DNA from: Burkholderia sp. BCC0506
Lineage (GTDB): Bacteria > Pseudomonadota > Gammaproteobacteria > Burkholderiales > Burkholderiaceae
Reading direction: 5' to 3'
DNA: 64,000 nt
NCBI RefSeq assembly: GCF_902833145.1
Contig: NZ_CADFEN010000008.1
Coordinates: 124,001 to 188,000, forward strand
The notes below the pieces were generated by a model. The model was not told the origin of the DNA. It was given only the letters and a program-made list of their open reading frames with translations, and searched no databases. The position numbers and the translations under genes were made by a program. Each line of letters opens with the position of its first letter. Position 1 is the first letter of the stretch. Positions 55,705 through 64,000 of this stretch are shown here, one piece after another.

Positions 55705-57078
55705 ATGACCGAATCCGTTTCCACGCCTCGTTCCCGCTCCCGATCCACCCGTTCGTCGGCCCGTTCGCGCCCGCGCTCGGCCGCTGCCGCAGGCAGCACG
55801 TCCGCCAGGGCGACGGCACGATCCGGCAGCGCGCCGGCCGGCGATGCGCCGCGGGACGAACGGACGCTCGACCTGTTCGGCGATCCGGTGCTGGAGCCCG
55901 GCGAGCGCCTGCCGGTCGCGGCGCACGACGACACGATCGTGGAAGCCGATGCGGCGGCCGGTGCCGACGACGGGCGCCAGGCTACGCTGGACGGGTTTAG
56001 CCCGCCGGCGGATGCGGCTGCGGCAAGGCATGCGGAAGCTGAAGGTACGGCGACGACGGATGTGGAGAACGAGGCCGTTTCGACGCCTGAAGGCGACATG
56101 GCCGCGAACGTCGACTGCGCATCTGCGGAGGGTCTTGCAACGAAGGCAGCCGATTTGCCCGCGGGCGACGGCGTCGTCACGCAGATCGATGTGCCCGTGA
56201 CCGACGGTGCCGCGAAGGCGGCGACGAAGCCGCGAGCGTCGGATGGCGCCGCGGCGCGGGCGGCCGAATCGCAAGCGGCGGACGCCGAAGGGGTGAAGCC
56301 TGCGGTCGAGGGGGCGGCCGTGAAATCCCGCGAAGGGAAATTTTCCGGTGATGCCGCGAAGGAACGCCGCTCGTCGTCGGGCGGCAGGCGCAGGGCGGCT
56401 GCCGGTGCAAACGAGGCGACGGCAACGCAAGCCGTGCCGGTCGCGCCGGGCGTCGACTCGAAGCCGGATGCGGTTGAATCGAGCCCGTCATCGGTCGCCG
56501 CCGCGCCGGTCGAGCCGCAGATGCCGGCACGGCCGACACAGTCGACGCAGTCGCCCGAACCGGCAAGCACCGCGCATGCCGCGAAGCCGCGCGACACGGT
56601 CCGGCAACCCGACGCCGCGCCGTCGCGGGCTGCACAGCCGGTGGCATCCGCCGCATCGTTCGTGACCAAGCCGTCGTCGGAGCGTCCGCAACCGGCCGCG
56701 CCGGCCTTCGATCCGGACACGCACCTGCGCCCGCTGACCGACCGGATCGCCGCGCTGCAGTCCGACGTGGACGGCCTGACGCGCTCGGCCGATCGCGAGA
56801 TGCGTCGCGTCAACCGCTTGCTGCTCGCACTGGCCGTCGTCGTGCTGGCGGGGCTCGTCGCGCTGGTGCTGCAAACGCGGCAAATCGCGCACCTGAAGCA
56901 GGACGTGGCCGCCAAGCAGCAACGGATCGATCGCCTCGCCGCCGATCTGTCGACGCAGCAAGCCACGCTGATGACGCTCGAGGAGCACCACGAAGCGCTC
57001 CTGTCGCAAGTCGACCGGCTGCAGCGCAACGCAAACCGCGAGGCGGCCGTCGCGAAGCGGGTTCGTCGCACGCGTTAA
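55705..57078 (+). CDS. Low-complexity membrane protein with C-terminal coiled coil
   Basis: 457 residues. An N-terminal disordered Ser/Arg/Ala stretch to about residue 60, a long acidic Ala/Pro/Thr/Val-rich linker (60-330), then a coiled-coil segment RIAALQSDVDGLTRSADREM, a single transmembrane helix LLLALAVVVLAGLVALVL at about 375-392 and a second coiled coil to the end. No family recognised. Its architecture suggests a single-pass anchor with a disordered N-terminus, perhaps a scaffold. It has no obvious link to MgtC other than position. Confidence 0.75.
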   Translation: MTESVSTPRSRSRSTRSSARSRPRSAAAAGSTSARATARSGSAPAGDAPRDERTLDLFGDPVLEPGERLPVAAHDDTIVEADAAAGADDGRQATLDGFSPPADAAAARHAEAEGTATTDVENEAVSTPEGDMAANVDCASAEGLATKAADLPAGDGVVTQIDVPVTDGAAKAATKPRASDGAAARAAESQAADAEGVKPAVEGAAVKSREGKFSGDAAKERRSSSGGRRRAAAGANEATATQAVPVAPGVDSKPDAVESSPSSVAAAPVEPQMPARPTQSTQSPEPASTAHAAKPRDTVRQPDAAPSRAAQPVASAASFVTKPSSERPQPAAPAFDPDTHLRPLTDRIAALQSDVDGLTRSADREMRRVNRLLLALAVVVLAGLVALVLQTRQIAHLKQDVAAKQQRIDRLAADLSTQQATLMTLEEHHEALLSQVDRLQRNANREAAVAKRVRRTR

Positions 57079-57186
57079 TCGTTTCGACCCTATCCTGGAA
57101 GGCCGACGCGGCAAGGATCGCGGTTCCGCACCGGCGATCGGCTGCCGCGCGCGTGCGGCAAACCGATGCAGTCGCTGGCAGAGTTC

Positions 57187-57228
57187 AGGGAAAACCCTTA
57201 GAATGGAGGTCATCTAAGGGAAAACCCT
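57187..57228 (+). promoter_or_regulatory. Paired AGGG-AAAA-CCCT dyads upstream of the DUF3563 gene
   Basis: Two identical 12-bp dyads (57187-57198 and 57217-57228) 30 bp apart, near three helical turns, with TTAGAATG after the first, a plausible -10 element. Similar but variant dyads lie at 9725 and 13158. Probably a promoter or operator region for the gene at 57253. Confidence 0.55.
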
Positions 57229-57252
57229 AGCCACATCTGTCAGGAGTCTCAC

Positions 57253-57408
57253 ATGAGCTTCATCTTCGCCCTGCTGCAAAAAATCGACGACCTGTTCGTG
57301 TCCCCGCACCTGCCGCTCGACGCCGAATACTCGTACGCCGCGCGTCGCGCCGAAGCCGAGCGCGTACGCCGTGCGCACCTCGTGCCGATCGTCCTGTACC
57401 GTCGCTGA
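57253..57408 (+). CDS. DUF3563-type small protein
   Basis: 51 residues: MSFIFALLQKIDDLFVSPHL followed by a charged Ala/Arg/Glu segment. The N-terminus resembles DUF3563, a family of short Burkholderia proteins whose later part normally contains LxxLERRMRxLE; here that is replaced by AEAERVRRAHLVPIVLYRR, so the match is partial. CAGGAG precedes the ATG. The stop codon falls inside the first unit of an 8-bp repeat. Confidence 0.75.
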   Translation: MSFIFALLQKIDDLFVSPHLPLDAEYSYAARRAEAERVRRAHLVPIVLYRR

Positions 57409-57466
57409 TTCGCTGATTCGCTGATTCGCTGATTCGCTGATTCGCTGATTCGCTGATTCGCTGATT
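57403..57466 (+). repeat. Eight tandem copies of CGCTGATT
   Basis: Perfect 8-bp simple repeat, 8 units. The first unit includes the TGA stop of the DUF3563 gene, so changes in copy number would alter only the 3' untranslated region. It is prone to slippage. Confidence 0.95.
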
Positions 57467-57575
57467 CGGCGCGGCGTCCGCCGCACCTGCCCGCCCGTTT
57501 TCCACCGCCGCATCGCGCGCCGGTGCGACTGTCCCGCTACACTGGGAGTCCGATTCCGTTCACGGCGACCGGGCC

Positions 57576-58055
57576 ATGCTGCAGATGCGGCCGATGACGG
57601 CCGGCGAATTCCACGCGTACCGCACGCGAGCCATCGACGGCTACGCGCGCGATCTCGTTTCCTCCGGGCAGAATGCTGCCGAAAACGCGGCCGATCGTGC
57701 GCGTGCCTGTTTCGACACGCTGCTGCCGGACGGCCTGCTGACCGCCGGTCAGACTCTCGTCACGCTCATCGACGGCGCCAGCGGCGACACGGTGGGCGAC
57801 CTCTGGTACGCGATCGTCCCCGAAGGGCCGAACCGCACGCTGTTCATCTACGACCTCGACATCGTCCCGTCCCGGCGTCGCCAGGGCTGGGCCACGCGCA
57901 CGCTCGACGCACTCGACGCCGAGGCGCGCCGGTACGGCATCACCGAAATCGGGCTGTCGGTGTTCAATCACAATGCGGCGGCGCGTGCGCTGTACCGTGC
58001 GTGCGGCTTCGCGCCGATCACCACGACGTTGATCAAACCGGTCGTGTCGAACTGA
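57576..58055 (+). CDS. GNAT-family N-acetyltransferase
   Basis: 159 residues. Acetyl-CoA binding motif RRRQGWATRTLDALDAEARR near residue 110, and the C-terminal SVFNHNAAARALYRACGF motif. The N-terminal half (MTAGEFHAYRTRAIDGYARD) resembles acetyltransferases of the RimI/YdfO kind acting on small molecules. Substrate unknown. Confidence 0.87.
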   Translation: MLQMRPMTAGEFHAYRTRAIDGYARDLVSSGQNAAENAADRARACFDTLLPDGLLTAGQTLVTLIDGASGDTVGDLWYAIVPEGPNRTLFIYDLDIVPSRRRQGWATRTLDALDAEARRYGITEIGLSVFNHNAAARALYRACGFAPITTTLIKPVVSN

Positions 58056-58205
58056 GTCGCCGGCCGGCGAGGCGTCGTCACATGCCGGCGGTTCGGCGCA
58101 CCGCTTCGGCGGCCCACGCAGGCACGCTTCCCGATCCTTCCTGTCGGCCGGACGTTCGAACGCCGAACGGCCCGTCCGGCCATCCGGCATTCGCCGCCTG
58201 CCGCG

Positions 58206-61004
58206 TCAACGCGCGCGGCCTTTCCATCTGCGCAGCAGCAACGCGTTGGTCACGACGCTCACGCTGGAAAACGCCATCGCCGCGCCCGCGATCACCGGGT
58301 TCAGCAAGCCGAGCGCCGCGAGCGGCACGCCGACCAGGTTGTACACGAACGCCCAGAACAGGTTCTGCTGGATCTTGCGGTACGTGCGCTTGGAGATGTC
58401 GATCGCGTCGGCGACGAGCGCCGGGTCGCCGCGCATCAGCGTGATGCCGGCCGTGTGCATCGCGACGTCGGTGCCGGTCGCCATCGCGATGCCGACATCC
58501 GCCGCGGCGAGCGCCGGTGCATCGTTGATCCCGTCGCCGACCATCGCGACGACTCCGCCGTGCGTGCGCTTCAGCTCGGCGACGACGCGCGCCTTGTCGT
58601 CGGGCAGCACCTGCGCGTGTACTTCGCCGATGCCGAGCGTCGCCGCGACGGCTGCCGCGCTGCCGCGGTTGTCGCCCGTCACCAGGGCGCTGGCGACGCC
58701 ACGCGCCGACAGCGCCGCGATCGCGTCGCGGGCGCCCGGCTTCACGGTATCGCCGAATGCGATCAGCGCGAGCACCGCCCGCGGCGCATCGGCACGCATC
58801 AGCCACGAGATCGTGTTGCCGGCGCGCTCGAGCTCCGCCGCGCGGGCGTCGAGCGCCGGCGGCACCGCGATGCCGAGCTCGTCGCGCCAGCGCGTGCTGC
58901 CGAGCGCGAGTCGCTGCCCGCCGACCTGCGCTTGCACGCCGCGCCCGGCCACCGCGCGTGCATCGATCGCGGCCACCGGCTCGGCCGTGCCCCGATGTGT
59001 TGCCACGTCGGACTCATGCGCGGCGACCACCGCGCGGGCGAGCGGATGGTCGCTCTGCCGCTGCACGGCCGCCGCGAGCGCGAGTGCTTCGCCGCGCGGC
59101 ACGTCGACGGCGTCGAACGCGGTCACGGACGGTTTGCCTTCGGTCAGCGTGCCGGTCTTGTCGAATGCGATCACGGTCGTGCGCTGCGCGAGCTCGAGCG
59201 CCTGCGCGTCCTTGATCAGCACGCCGTGCCGGGCCGCGACGCCCGTGCCGGCCATGATCGCGGCGGGCGTCGCGAGGCCGAGCGCGCACGGGCACGCGAT
59301 CACGAGCACCGCGACCGCGTTGAGGATCGCGGTTTCCATCCCGGCGCCGGCGATCAGCCAGCCGATGAGCGTCAGCACGGCGATGCCGAGGATCGCCGGC
59401 ACGAACACCTCGCTGACGCGATCGACGAGCCGCTGGATCGGCGCCTTCTCGGCCTGTGCGGATTCGACGAGGCGGATGATGCGCGCGAGCGTCGTCTCCG
59501 CGCCGATCGCGGTGGTTTCGACGACGAGCGCGCCTTCGCCGTTGATCGAGCCGGCCGTGACGGTGTCGCCGTCGTCCTTCGGCACGGGCAGGCTTTCGCC
59601 GGTGATCAGCGATTCGTCGATGTGCGAGCGGCCCGACACGATCCGGCCGTCGACGGGCACGCGCTCGCCGGGCCGGATGCTCACGCGCGTGCCGACGCGC
59701 ACCTGCGCGAGCGGCACGTCGCGTTCGACGCCGTGCTCGACGATGCGCGCACGGTCGGGGCGCAGCGCGTTCAGTGCGCGGATCGCCTCGGTGGTCTGGC
59801 GCTTCGCGCGCGATTCGAGCCACTTGCCGAAGCGCACGAGCGTGACGATGACGGCCGACGCCTCGAAATACAGATGGCCCGGATGCGCGGGATCGCGCAG
59901 CATCATCCACAGGCTCAGCCCGTATGCGGCCGACGTGCCGAGCGCGACGAGCAGGTCCATGTTGCCGGTGCGCGCCTTCACCGCATGCCAGGCGGCGCGG
60001 TAGAAGCGCGCGCCGAAGCCGAACTGCACGATCGACGCGAGCACGAGCTGGAGCCAGCCGGGCAGCATCAGGTCGATGCCGAACGGCGCGGCGAGCATCG
60101 GCGCGACGAGCGGTGCGCTCAGCACGGCGGCCCCGATCACGAGGTTGCGCTCGCGAATGGCGTCGCGGCGCTTGCGTGCGTCGGGGTCCTCTGCGCGGCT
60201 GGTCGGTGGCGCGCCCGCGCCGGCCGTTGCGCCGGCGGACGGGGCGGCGGGAAGCGATGCGCGGTAGCCGGCTGTGGCGACTGCCGCGATCAGCGTGGCG
60301 GCGTCGAGTGCGCCGGCGCCGTGCACCGACGCGCGCTCGGTCGCGAGATTGACCGTCGCGCGCGCGACGCCCGGTACGGCGGCGAGCGCCCTTTCGACGC
60401 GGCCGGCGCAGGACGCGCAGGTCATGCCGCCGATGTCGAGTTCGACGTCGGTGGCCGAGGCGGGGGCGGCAGGCGTGGCGACGGCAGCCGGCGTCGCGCC
60501 GTAGCCGGCCTGTGTCACCGCGTCGACGAGCTGGGCGGCGGATACGTCGGCCGTGATGTCGACCGTCGCGCGCTCGGTCGCGAGATTGACCGACGCGCGC
60601 GTGACGCCCGGCACCTTGGCGAGCGCTTTTTCGACGCGCGACACACAGGACGCGCACGTCATTCCGTCGATGTCGAGTTCGATCGTCGCGGCGGCAGCCG
60701 GCGCAGGCGGTGCTGCCGCGGTTGGCGGGTGCGCCGAATGCGGGGCCGCGACGGCTTCGACCGCCGCTTCGCGCACCGCTGCGTGATAGCCGGCCTCACG
60801 GATCGCGTCGACGAGCCGGCCGGGCTCGACCGTCTCCTGCGCGGTGACCGTTGCCGCATGCGCATCGAGATCGACCGCCGCATCGACGACGCCCGGCACG
60901 GCGGCCAGCGCGCGCTGCACGCGGCCGGTACAGCCGCCGCAATGCATGCCGTCGACGGCCAGCTCGATCGTTTGCAGCGCCGCGGAGGCAAGTGGTTCAG
61001 TCAT
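58206..61004 (-). CDS. copA: Copper-translocating P1B-type ATPase CopA
   Basis: 932 residues. Exports Cu(I) across the inner membrane. Three N-terminal metal-binding domains with CxxC at residues 22-25 (GMHCGGC), 117-120 and 196-199 (both GMTCASC), eight membrane segments, the transport-site motif with Cys571-Pro-Cys573 and the phosphorylation motif DKTGTLT at Asp615, then GDGIND. Three N-terminal domains is more than the usual one or two. A CueR-type promoter lies just upstream, with the elongated 19-bp spacer, so it is probably induced by copper. Confidence 0.95.
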   Translation of the reverse strand: MTEPLASAALQTIELAVDGMHCGGCTGRVQRALAAVPGVVDAAVDLDAHAATVTAQETVEPGRLVDAIREAGYHAAVREAAVEAVAAPHSAHPPTAAAPPAPAAAATIELDIDGMTCASCVSRVEKALAKVPGVTRASVNLATERATVDITADVSAAQLVDAVTQAGYGATPAAVATPAAPASATDVELDIGGMTCASCAGRVERALAAVPGVARATVNLATERASVHGAGALDAATLIAAVATAGYRASLPAAPSAGATAGAGAPPTSRAEDPDARKRRDAIRERNLVIGAAVLSAPLVAPMLAAPFGIDLMLPGWLQLVLASIVQFGFGARFYRAAWHAVKARTGNMDLLVALGTSAAYGLSLWMMLRDPAHPGHLYFEASAVIVTLVRFGKWLESRAKRQTTEAIRALNALRPDRARIVEHGVERDVPLAQVRVGTRVSIRPGERVPVDGRIVSGRSHIDESLITGESLPVPKDDGDTVTAGSINGEGALVVETTAIGAETTLARIIRLVESAQAEKAPIQRLVDRVSEVFVPAILGIAVLTLIGWLIAGAGMETAILNAVAVLVIACPCALGLATPAAIMAGTGVAARHGVLIKDAQALELAQRTTVIAFDKTGTLTEGKPSVTAFDAVDVPRGEALALAAAVQRQSDHPLARAVVAAHESDVATHRGTAEPVAAIDARAVAGRGVQAQVGGQRLALGSTRWRDELGIAVPPALDARAAELERAGNTISWLMRADAPRAVLALIAFGDTVKPGARDAIAALSARGVASALVTGDNRGSAAAVAATLGIGEVHAQVLPDDKARVVAELKRTHGGVVAMVGDGINDAPALAAADVGIAMATGTDVAMHTAGITLMRGDPALVADAIDISKRTYRKIQQNLFWAFVYNLVGVPLAALGLLNPVIAGAAMAFSSVSVVTNALLLRRWKGRAR

Positions 61005-61044
61005 GTCGGATTTCCCAAAAGCGCGGTTCGTGCCGCGAATGGTT

Positions 61045-61075
61045 CCAGTATCAACATTCCCATGATGGTAAGGTC
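61045..61075 (-). promoter_or_regulatory. CueR/MerR-type promoter of copA
   Basis: On the minus strand TTGACC (-35), a 19-bp spacer and GATACT (-10). The spacer carries a dyad of the CueR form (ACCTTACC, then GGGAATGT). The overlong spacer is the hallmark of MerR-family promoters. The cueR gene itself is not in the window. Confidence 0.85.
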
Positions 61076-61496
61076 AAGCGTCGGCGACGATGCGACGCAG
61101 GTCGATGCGCACAGGGTGTCACAACACGGAAAAAGCGATCGCCCGGCTTCCGGACGGACAGCCGGGCGATCGTGCCGGGGTGGGAAAGTGTGCGCTCAGG
61201 CGCCGGGCTCATCGACACGCCTCGACTCCCCACCATTCCGGCGCGCCGGCACAGTTCCCGATTTTTGGCCAATCTCGCTGAATATTTCGGATTTTTTGAT
61301 GGTTCGGCTAGCGTTCTACCCGCTATTCGGCATATTGGGGGATGCCCTTAGGCGCTATGATACCGGCCTGACATCAGCGCCCACCGTTACGAAACGTTGC
61401 GAAACGGTCATCCGGGTACGCTGGGGTGCCTTGTTTTCGCCGTTCGCGAGACGAACAGGGCGTTGACTGAAAAGAATGATATTCGGCCAGTAATCG
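61076..61496. other. Intergenic region between copA and the DUF1254 gene
   Basis: About 420 bp between divergent genes. It contains an orphan minus-strand terminator (61136-61172). A stretch at 61260-61340 is AT-richer. No protein gene is convincing; a small minus-strand frame spanning it is a shadow. Confidence 0.5.
61136..61172 (-). terminator. Intrinsic terminator with no obvious gene
   Basis: Perfect 13-bp stem (61136-61148 with 61160-61172), 11-base loop, followed on the minus strand by CTTTTTCCG. No coding gene lies upstream on that strand, so it may end a small RNA transcribed from somewhere between 61173 and 61496. Confidence 0.7.
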
Positions 61497-62933
61497 ATGA
61501 TTGAAAACCAGCGAGAATCAGTTTCTCTGCGGCGCGCATGCGCGTCGCTGGCCATGGCGGCGCTGCTTGCGGGCTGCGCGTCGCAACCGGACGCGATCCA
61601 GCGGAAAACCGGCTGGATGCGGGCGGAAGTCGCCGACTCCTATATCTATGCGTATCCGCTCGTGCTGATGGACGTCGCGAAGGAAGCGGCCACGGGCGGC
61701 GATGGCGCGCAGCCGGGGCAGGCGCCGCTCAACACGCTGCGCCACGCGCAGGCGCTGCCGCCCGTCGGCGCGGTCAATCCGCCGCTGCCGGGCGTCGACA
61801 CGCTCGACTCGACCGGCTGGCTCGACGTCGCCGCCGAACCCGTGATCGTCACGCTGCCCGACACGCGCGGCCGCTACTGGGATGCGCGCGCGCTCGACAT
61901 GTGGACGAACGTGCTGTGGTCGTCGTCGAGCGTCGCGGCACGCGGCGCTCGTGGCGTCGGCCGGTCGCAAACGATTGCCTTCGCCGCGAAGGACTGGCAG
62001 GGCACGCTGCCGAAGGGCGCGCTGCGCGTCGACGTGCCGTCCGCCAATGCATGGCTCGAGGTGCGGCTGCAGACGAGCGGCGGGCGCGACCTGACGAACG
62101 TGAAGAAGCTGCAGCGCGCGATCCGCGTGGTGCCGCTGTCGGTCTACACGGGTGCCGAGCGTGGCGCATCGGTCGCGGTCCATGCGGGCAGCGCGCCGTC
62201 CGAAGCGGTGGGCGGCGGCACGCCGGCCGAGCAGGTGGCCGCGCTCGACCCGAAGGCGTTCTTCACGCGCTTCGCGCAGGCGCTGCAGGACAATCCGCCG
62301 CCGGCCGACGACGCGCACGCGCAGGAATCGCTCGCCGACATCGGCGTGACGGCCGGCTACCCGGTGCTGTGGACGGGCGACCGTCTGACGGCCGCGACGG
62401 CCGGCGTCGCCGAGGCGCGCGCACGGCTCGCGACGCCGCCGTCGAACCTGCTGAACGCGAACGGCTGGACCTGGATCGGCGATACGGCCGGCAAGTACGG
62501 CCAGGACTACGCACTGCGCGCATACGCGGCTTACACGCAGTTCGGCGCCGCGACGCGCGACGACGAAACGCTCGCGATCACCCGCGTCGACAGCGACGGC
62601 CATCCGCTGAACGGCGCGAACCGCTACGTGCTGCATTTCGCGCCGGGCGCGCTGCCGCCGGTGCGCGCGTTCTGGACGCTCACGCCGTACACGACCAACG
62701 GCGCGCTGCCCGACGTCGGGTCGGCGCGCCGCTCGCTCGGCGATCGCGACCGGCTGCGCCGCAATCGCGACGGCTCGATCGACGTCGTCGTGTCGGCATC
62801 GCCGGGCGGCACGCATGCGGCCAACTGGCTGCCGGCGCCGCGAACCGATTTCGCGCTCGCGTTGCGCCTGTACGCGCCGAAGCCGCAGGCGAGCGACGGG
62901 TCGTGGATGCCGCCCGTCGTCGTCCGGAAATGA
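61497..62933 (+). CDS. DUF1254/DUF1214 lipoprotein
   Basis: 478 residues with lipobox AALLAGC, so anchored in a membrane. The DUF1254 domain follows (AEVADSYIYAYPLVLMDVAK, GVDTLDSTGWLDVAAEPVIV) and the DUF1214 domain at the C-terminus (ARAFWTLTPYTTNGALPDV-like, ending in LALRLYAPKPQASDGSWMPP). The function is unknown; family members are widespread in bacteria and are sometimes called ATP synthase subunit-like or virulence-linked, with no settled activity. Transcribed alone. Confidence 0.85.
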   Translation: MIENQRESVSLRRACASLAMAALLAGCASQPDAIQRKTGWMRAEVADSYIYAYPLVLMDVAKEAATGGDGAQPGQAPLNTLRHAQALPPVGAVNPPLPGVDTLDSTGWLDVAAEPVIVTLPDTRGRYWDARALDMWTNVLWSSSSVAARGARGVGRSQTIAFAAKDWQGTLPKGALRVDVPSANAWLEVRLQTSGGRDLTNVKKLQRAIRVVPLSVYTGAERGASVAVHAGSAPSEAVGGGTPAEQVAALDPKAFFTRFAQALQDNPPPADDAHAQESLADIGVTAGYPVLWTGDRLTAATAGVAEARARLATPPSNLLNANGWTWIGDTAGKYGQDYALRAYAAYTQFGAATRDDETLAITRVDSDGHPLNGANRYVLHFAPGALPPVRAFWTLTPYTTNGALPDVGSARRSLGDRDRLRRNRDGSIDVVVSASPGGTHAANWLPAPRTDFALALRLYAPKPQASDGSWMPPVVVRK

Positions 62934-63085
62934 ACGGTTGACCGCCGCCGTTGTCCGACCGGCGGGCGCGGCGGCGGCGCCCGATCTCCGTTCCGTCCCC
63001 TCCTGAGCCTATACTTTCGGGATAGCGTGCGCGGCCGCACCGGTTGACCGGCGCGGCCCGGCATCCATTCCCGAGGCATTCAAGC

Positions 63086-64000
63086 ATGGCAAGCGCAGAC
63101 AAAGAAACCGTAACCTCGACCCTCCATGCCCTCGGCGGCGTTGCACGCTCCCGCCGGACCCGGCGTATCGGCATCGGCGTGCTGATCTTCGTCGTTTTAT
63201 TCGGACTGCTCGGCTTCTTCGCGGCGCCGCCGCTGATCCGCCATGTCGCCGAACAGCAGTTGAGCAAGCAGCTCGACCGGCCGGCCACGATCCAGCGCAT
63301 CGCGCTGAACCCGTACACGCTGAACCTCGAAGCCGACGGCATTCATCTCGGCGAGCGCGGCGGCCAGGGCGATTTCGTCGACATCGGCAAGCTCGTCGTG
63401 AGGCCGTCGTGGTCGTCGCTGTTCCGCGGCGCGCCGATCGTCAACGAAATCCGCCTCGATTCGCCGCGCTTTCACGTCATCCGCTACGACGCGCAGCGCT
63501 TCAACTTCACCGACCTGATCGAGAAGTTCTCGTCGCCGTCGCCGAAGCCGGACAGCAAGCCGACGCCGTTCTCGGTATCGAACATCCAGGTCAACGACGG
63601 CCGGATCGACTTCGACGACCGCCTGCTGAACGAAAAGCACGTGGTCGACAACTGGACGCTCGGCATTCCGTACATCGCGACGCTGGCCTCGAAGACCGAC
63701 ATCTTCGTCGAGCCGACGCTGCGCGCACGCTTCGACGGCAGCCCGATCTCGATCGACGGCAAGACCAAGCCGTTCGCGCAGTCGCGCGAATCGGAGATCG
63801 CGCTGAAGTTCGACCGTATCGACGTGCCGAAGCTGATTTCGTACGTGCCGGCGAAGCTGCCGGTGGCCGTGACGAGCGGCCTGCTCAGCAGCAACCTCAC
63901 GGTCAATTTCGTGATGAGCGGCGAGACGCCCGCGCTGCGTGTGTCGGGCACCGTCGACCTGAACGACGCGAAGGTGACCGACCGCGCGTCGGCGCCGCTG
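63086..64000 (+). CDS. DUF748/AsmA-like protein, 3' truncated by the window edge
   Basis: The first 305 residues are visible. A single membrane anchor at about 28-48 (IGIGVLIFVVLFGLLGFFAA) is followed by periplasmic repeats beginning LSKQLDRPATIQRIALNPYT and VSNIQVNDGRIDFDDRLLNE, typical of DUF748 proteins that belong to the AsmA-like bridge-protein superfamily implicated in phospholipid transport to the outer membrane. The length of the full protein cannot be seen. Confidence 0.85.
   Translation, partial: MASADKETVTSTLHALGGVARSRRTRRIGIGVLIFVVLFGLLGFFAAPPLIRHVAEQQLSKQLDRPATIQRIALNPYTLNLEADGIHLGERGGQGDFVDIGKLVVRPSWSSLFRGAPIVNEIRLDSPRFHVIRYDAQRFNFTDLIEKFSSPSPKPDSKPTPFSVSNIQVNDGRIDFDDRLLNEKHVVDNWTLGIPYIATLASKTDIFVEPTLRARFDGSPISIDGKTKPFAQSRESEIALKFDRIDVPKLISYVPAKLPVAVTSGLLSSNLTVNFVMSGETPALRVSGTVDLNDAKVTDRASAPL

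Noticed and set aside
57260-57513. Minus-strand frames with ISESANQR repeats
   Set aside because: They are translations of the 8-bp simple repeat in the antisense direction; no start or domain supports a gene.

Overview
The window reads as a high-GC beta-proteobacterial chromosome segment, almost certainly Burkholderia (cepacia-complex-like). This rests on gene content: hopanoid genes, a prpR-prpBC-acnD-prpF methylcitrate island, a non-haemolytic phospholipase C, short H-NS proteins of the Burkholderia/Ralstonia type, and DUF4148 and DUF3563 proteins. I saw no tRNA, rRNA, CRISPR array, insertion sequence or prophage. The genus call is an inference; I could not run a search.

Layout. 1-1.7 kb: 3' part of a tyrosinase gene with an overlapping small exported-protein gene. 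1.8-8.2 kb: hopanoid block (ispH-hpnH on the minus strand, hpnB divergent, hpnA on the minus strand) enclosing a repetitive coiled-coil protein. 8.3-13 kb: acylphosphatase, RarD, OpgC, a small ORF and a POT peptide transporter. 13.4-21.3 kb: XRE-cupin regulator, oppABCDF-type peptide importer and an OprD-type porin, a likely peptide uptake unit. 21.4-28.6 kb: DedA-rhodanese fusion, Tat-exported phospholipase C, a GNAT, a thioredoxin-fold exported protein and DUF4148. 29-32.2 kb: GntP-type permease and a divergent sigma-54 activator with visible operator sites and a -24/-12 promoter. 32.2-37.7 kb: two small exported proteins, an H-NS, a Pat-like acetyltransferase and a second H-NS-related gene. 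37.8-41.7 kb: IclR regulator and FAH hydrolase, VOC protein with a truncated duplicate, ABATE/CGNR regulator. 41.7-51.8 kb: the propionate (2-methylcitrate) island followed by an AMACR-like CoA transferase and a PaaI-like thioesterase. 52-64 kb: chemoreceptor with a FliA-type promoter, AGE epimerase, MgtC, membrane coiled-coil protein, DUF3563, GNAT, CopA with a CueR-type promoter, DUF1254 lipoprotein and the 5' part of a DUF748 gene.

The most unusual feature is at 36749-37024: twelve head-to-tail 23-bp units in perfect register, with GTGA and CGGG invariant in all twelve. Diverged single copies of the same core occur directly after the H-NS stop codon (33524), twice more at 33825-33864, and at the 3' end of a small ORF at 11100. 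Relative to the adjacent 33.2-kb and 37.1-kb H-NS-type genes and the 11.1-kb ORF, the downstream copies have the same orientation. On the plus strand the array is a chain of twelve 7-8-codon GTG micro-ORFs with overlapping stop/start codons. On the minus strand it is a C-rich, G-poor stretch with evenly spaced pyrimidine-C clusters. Either reading deserves testing.
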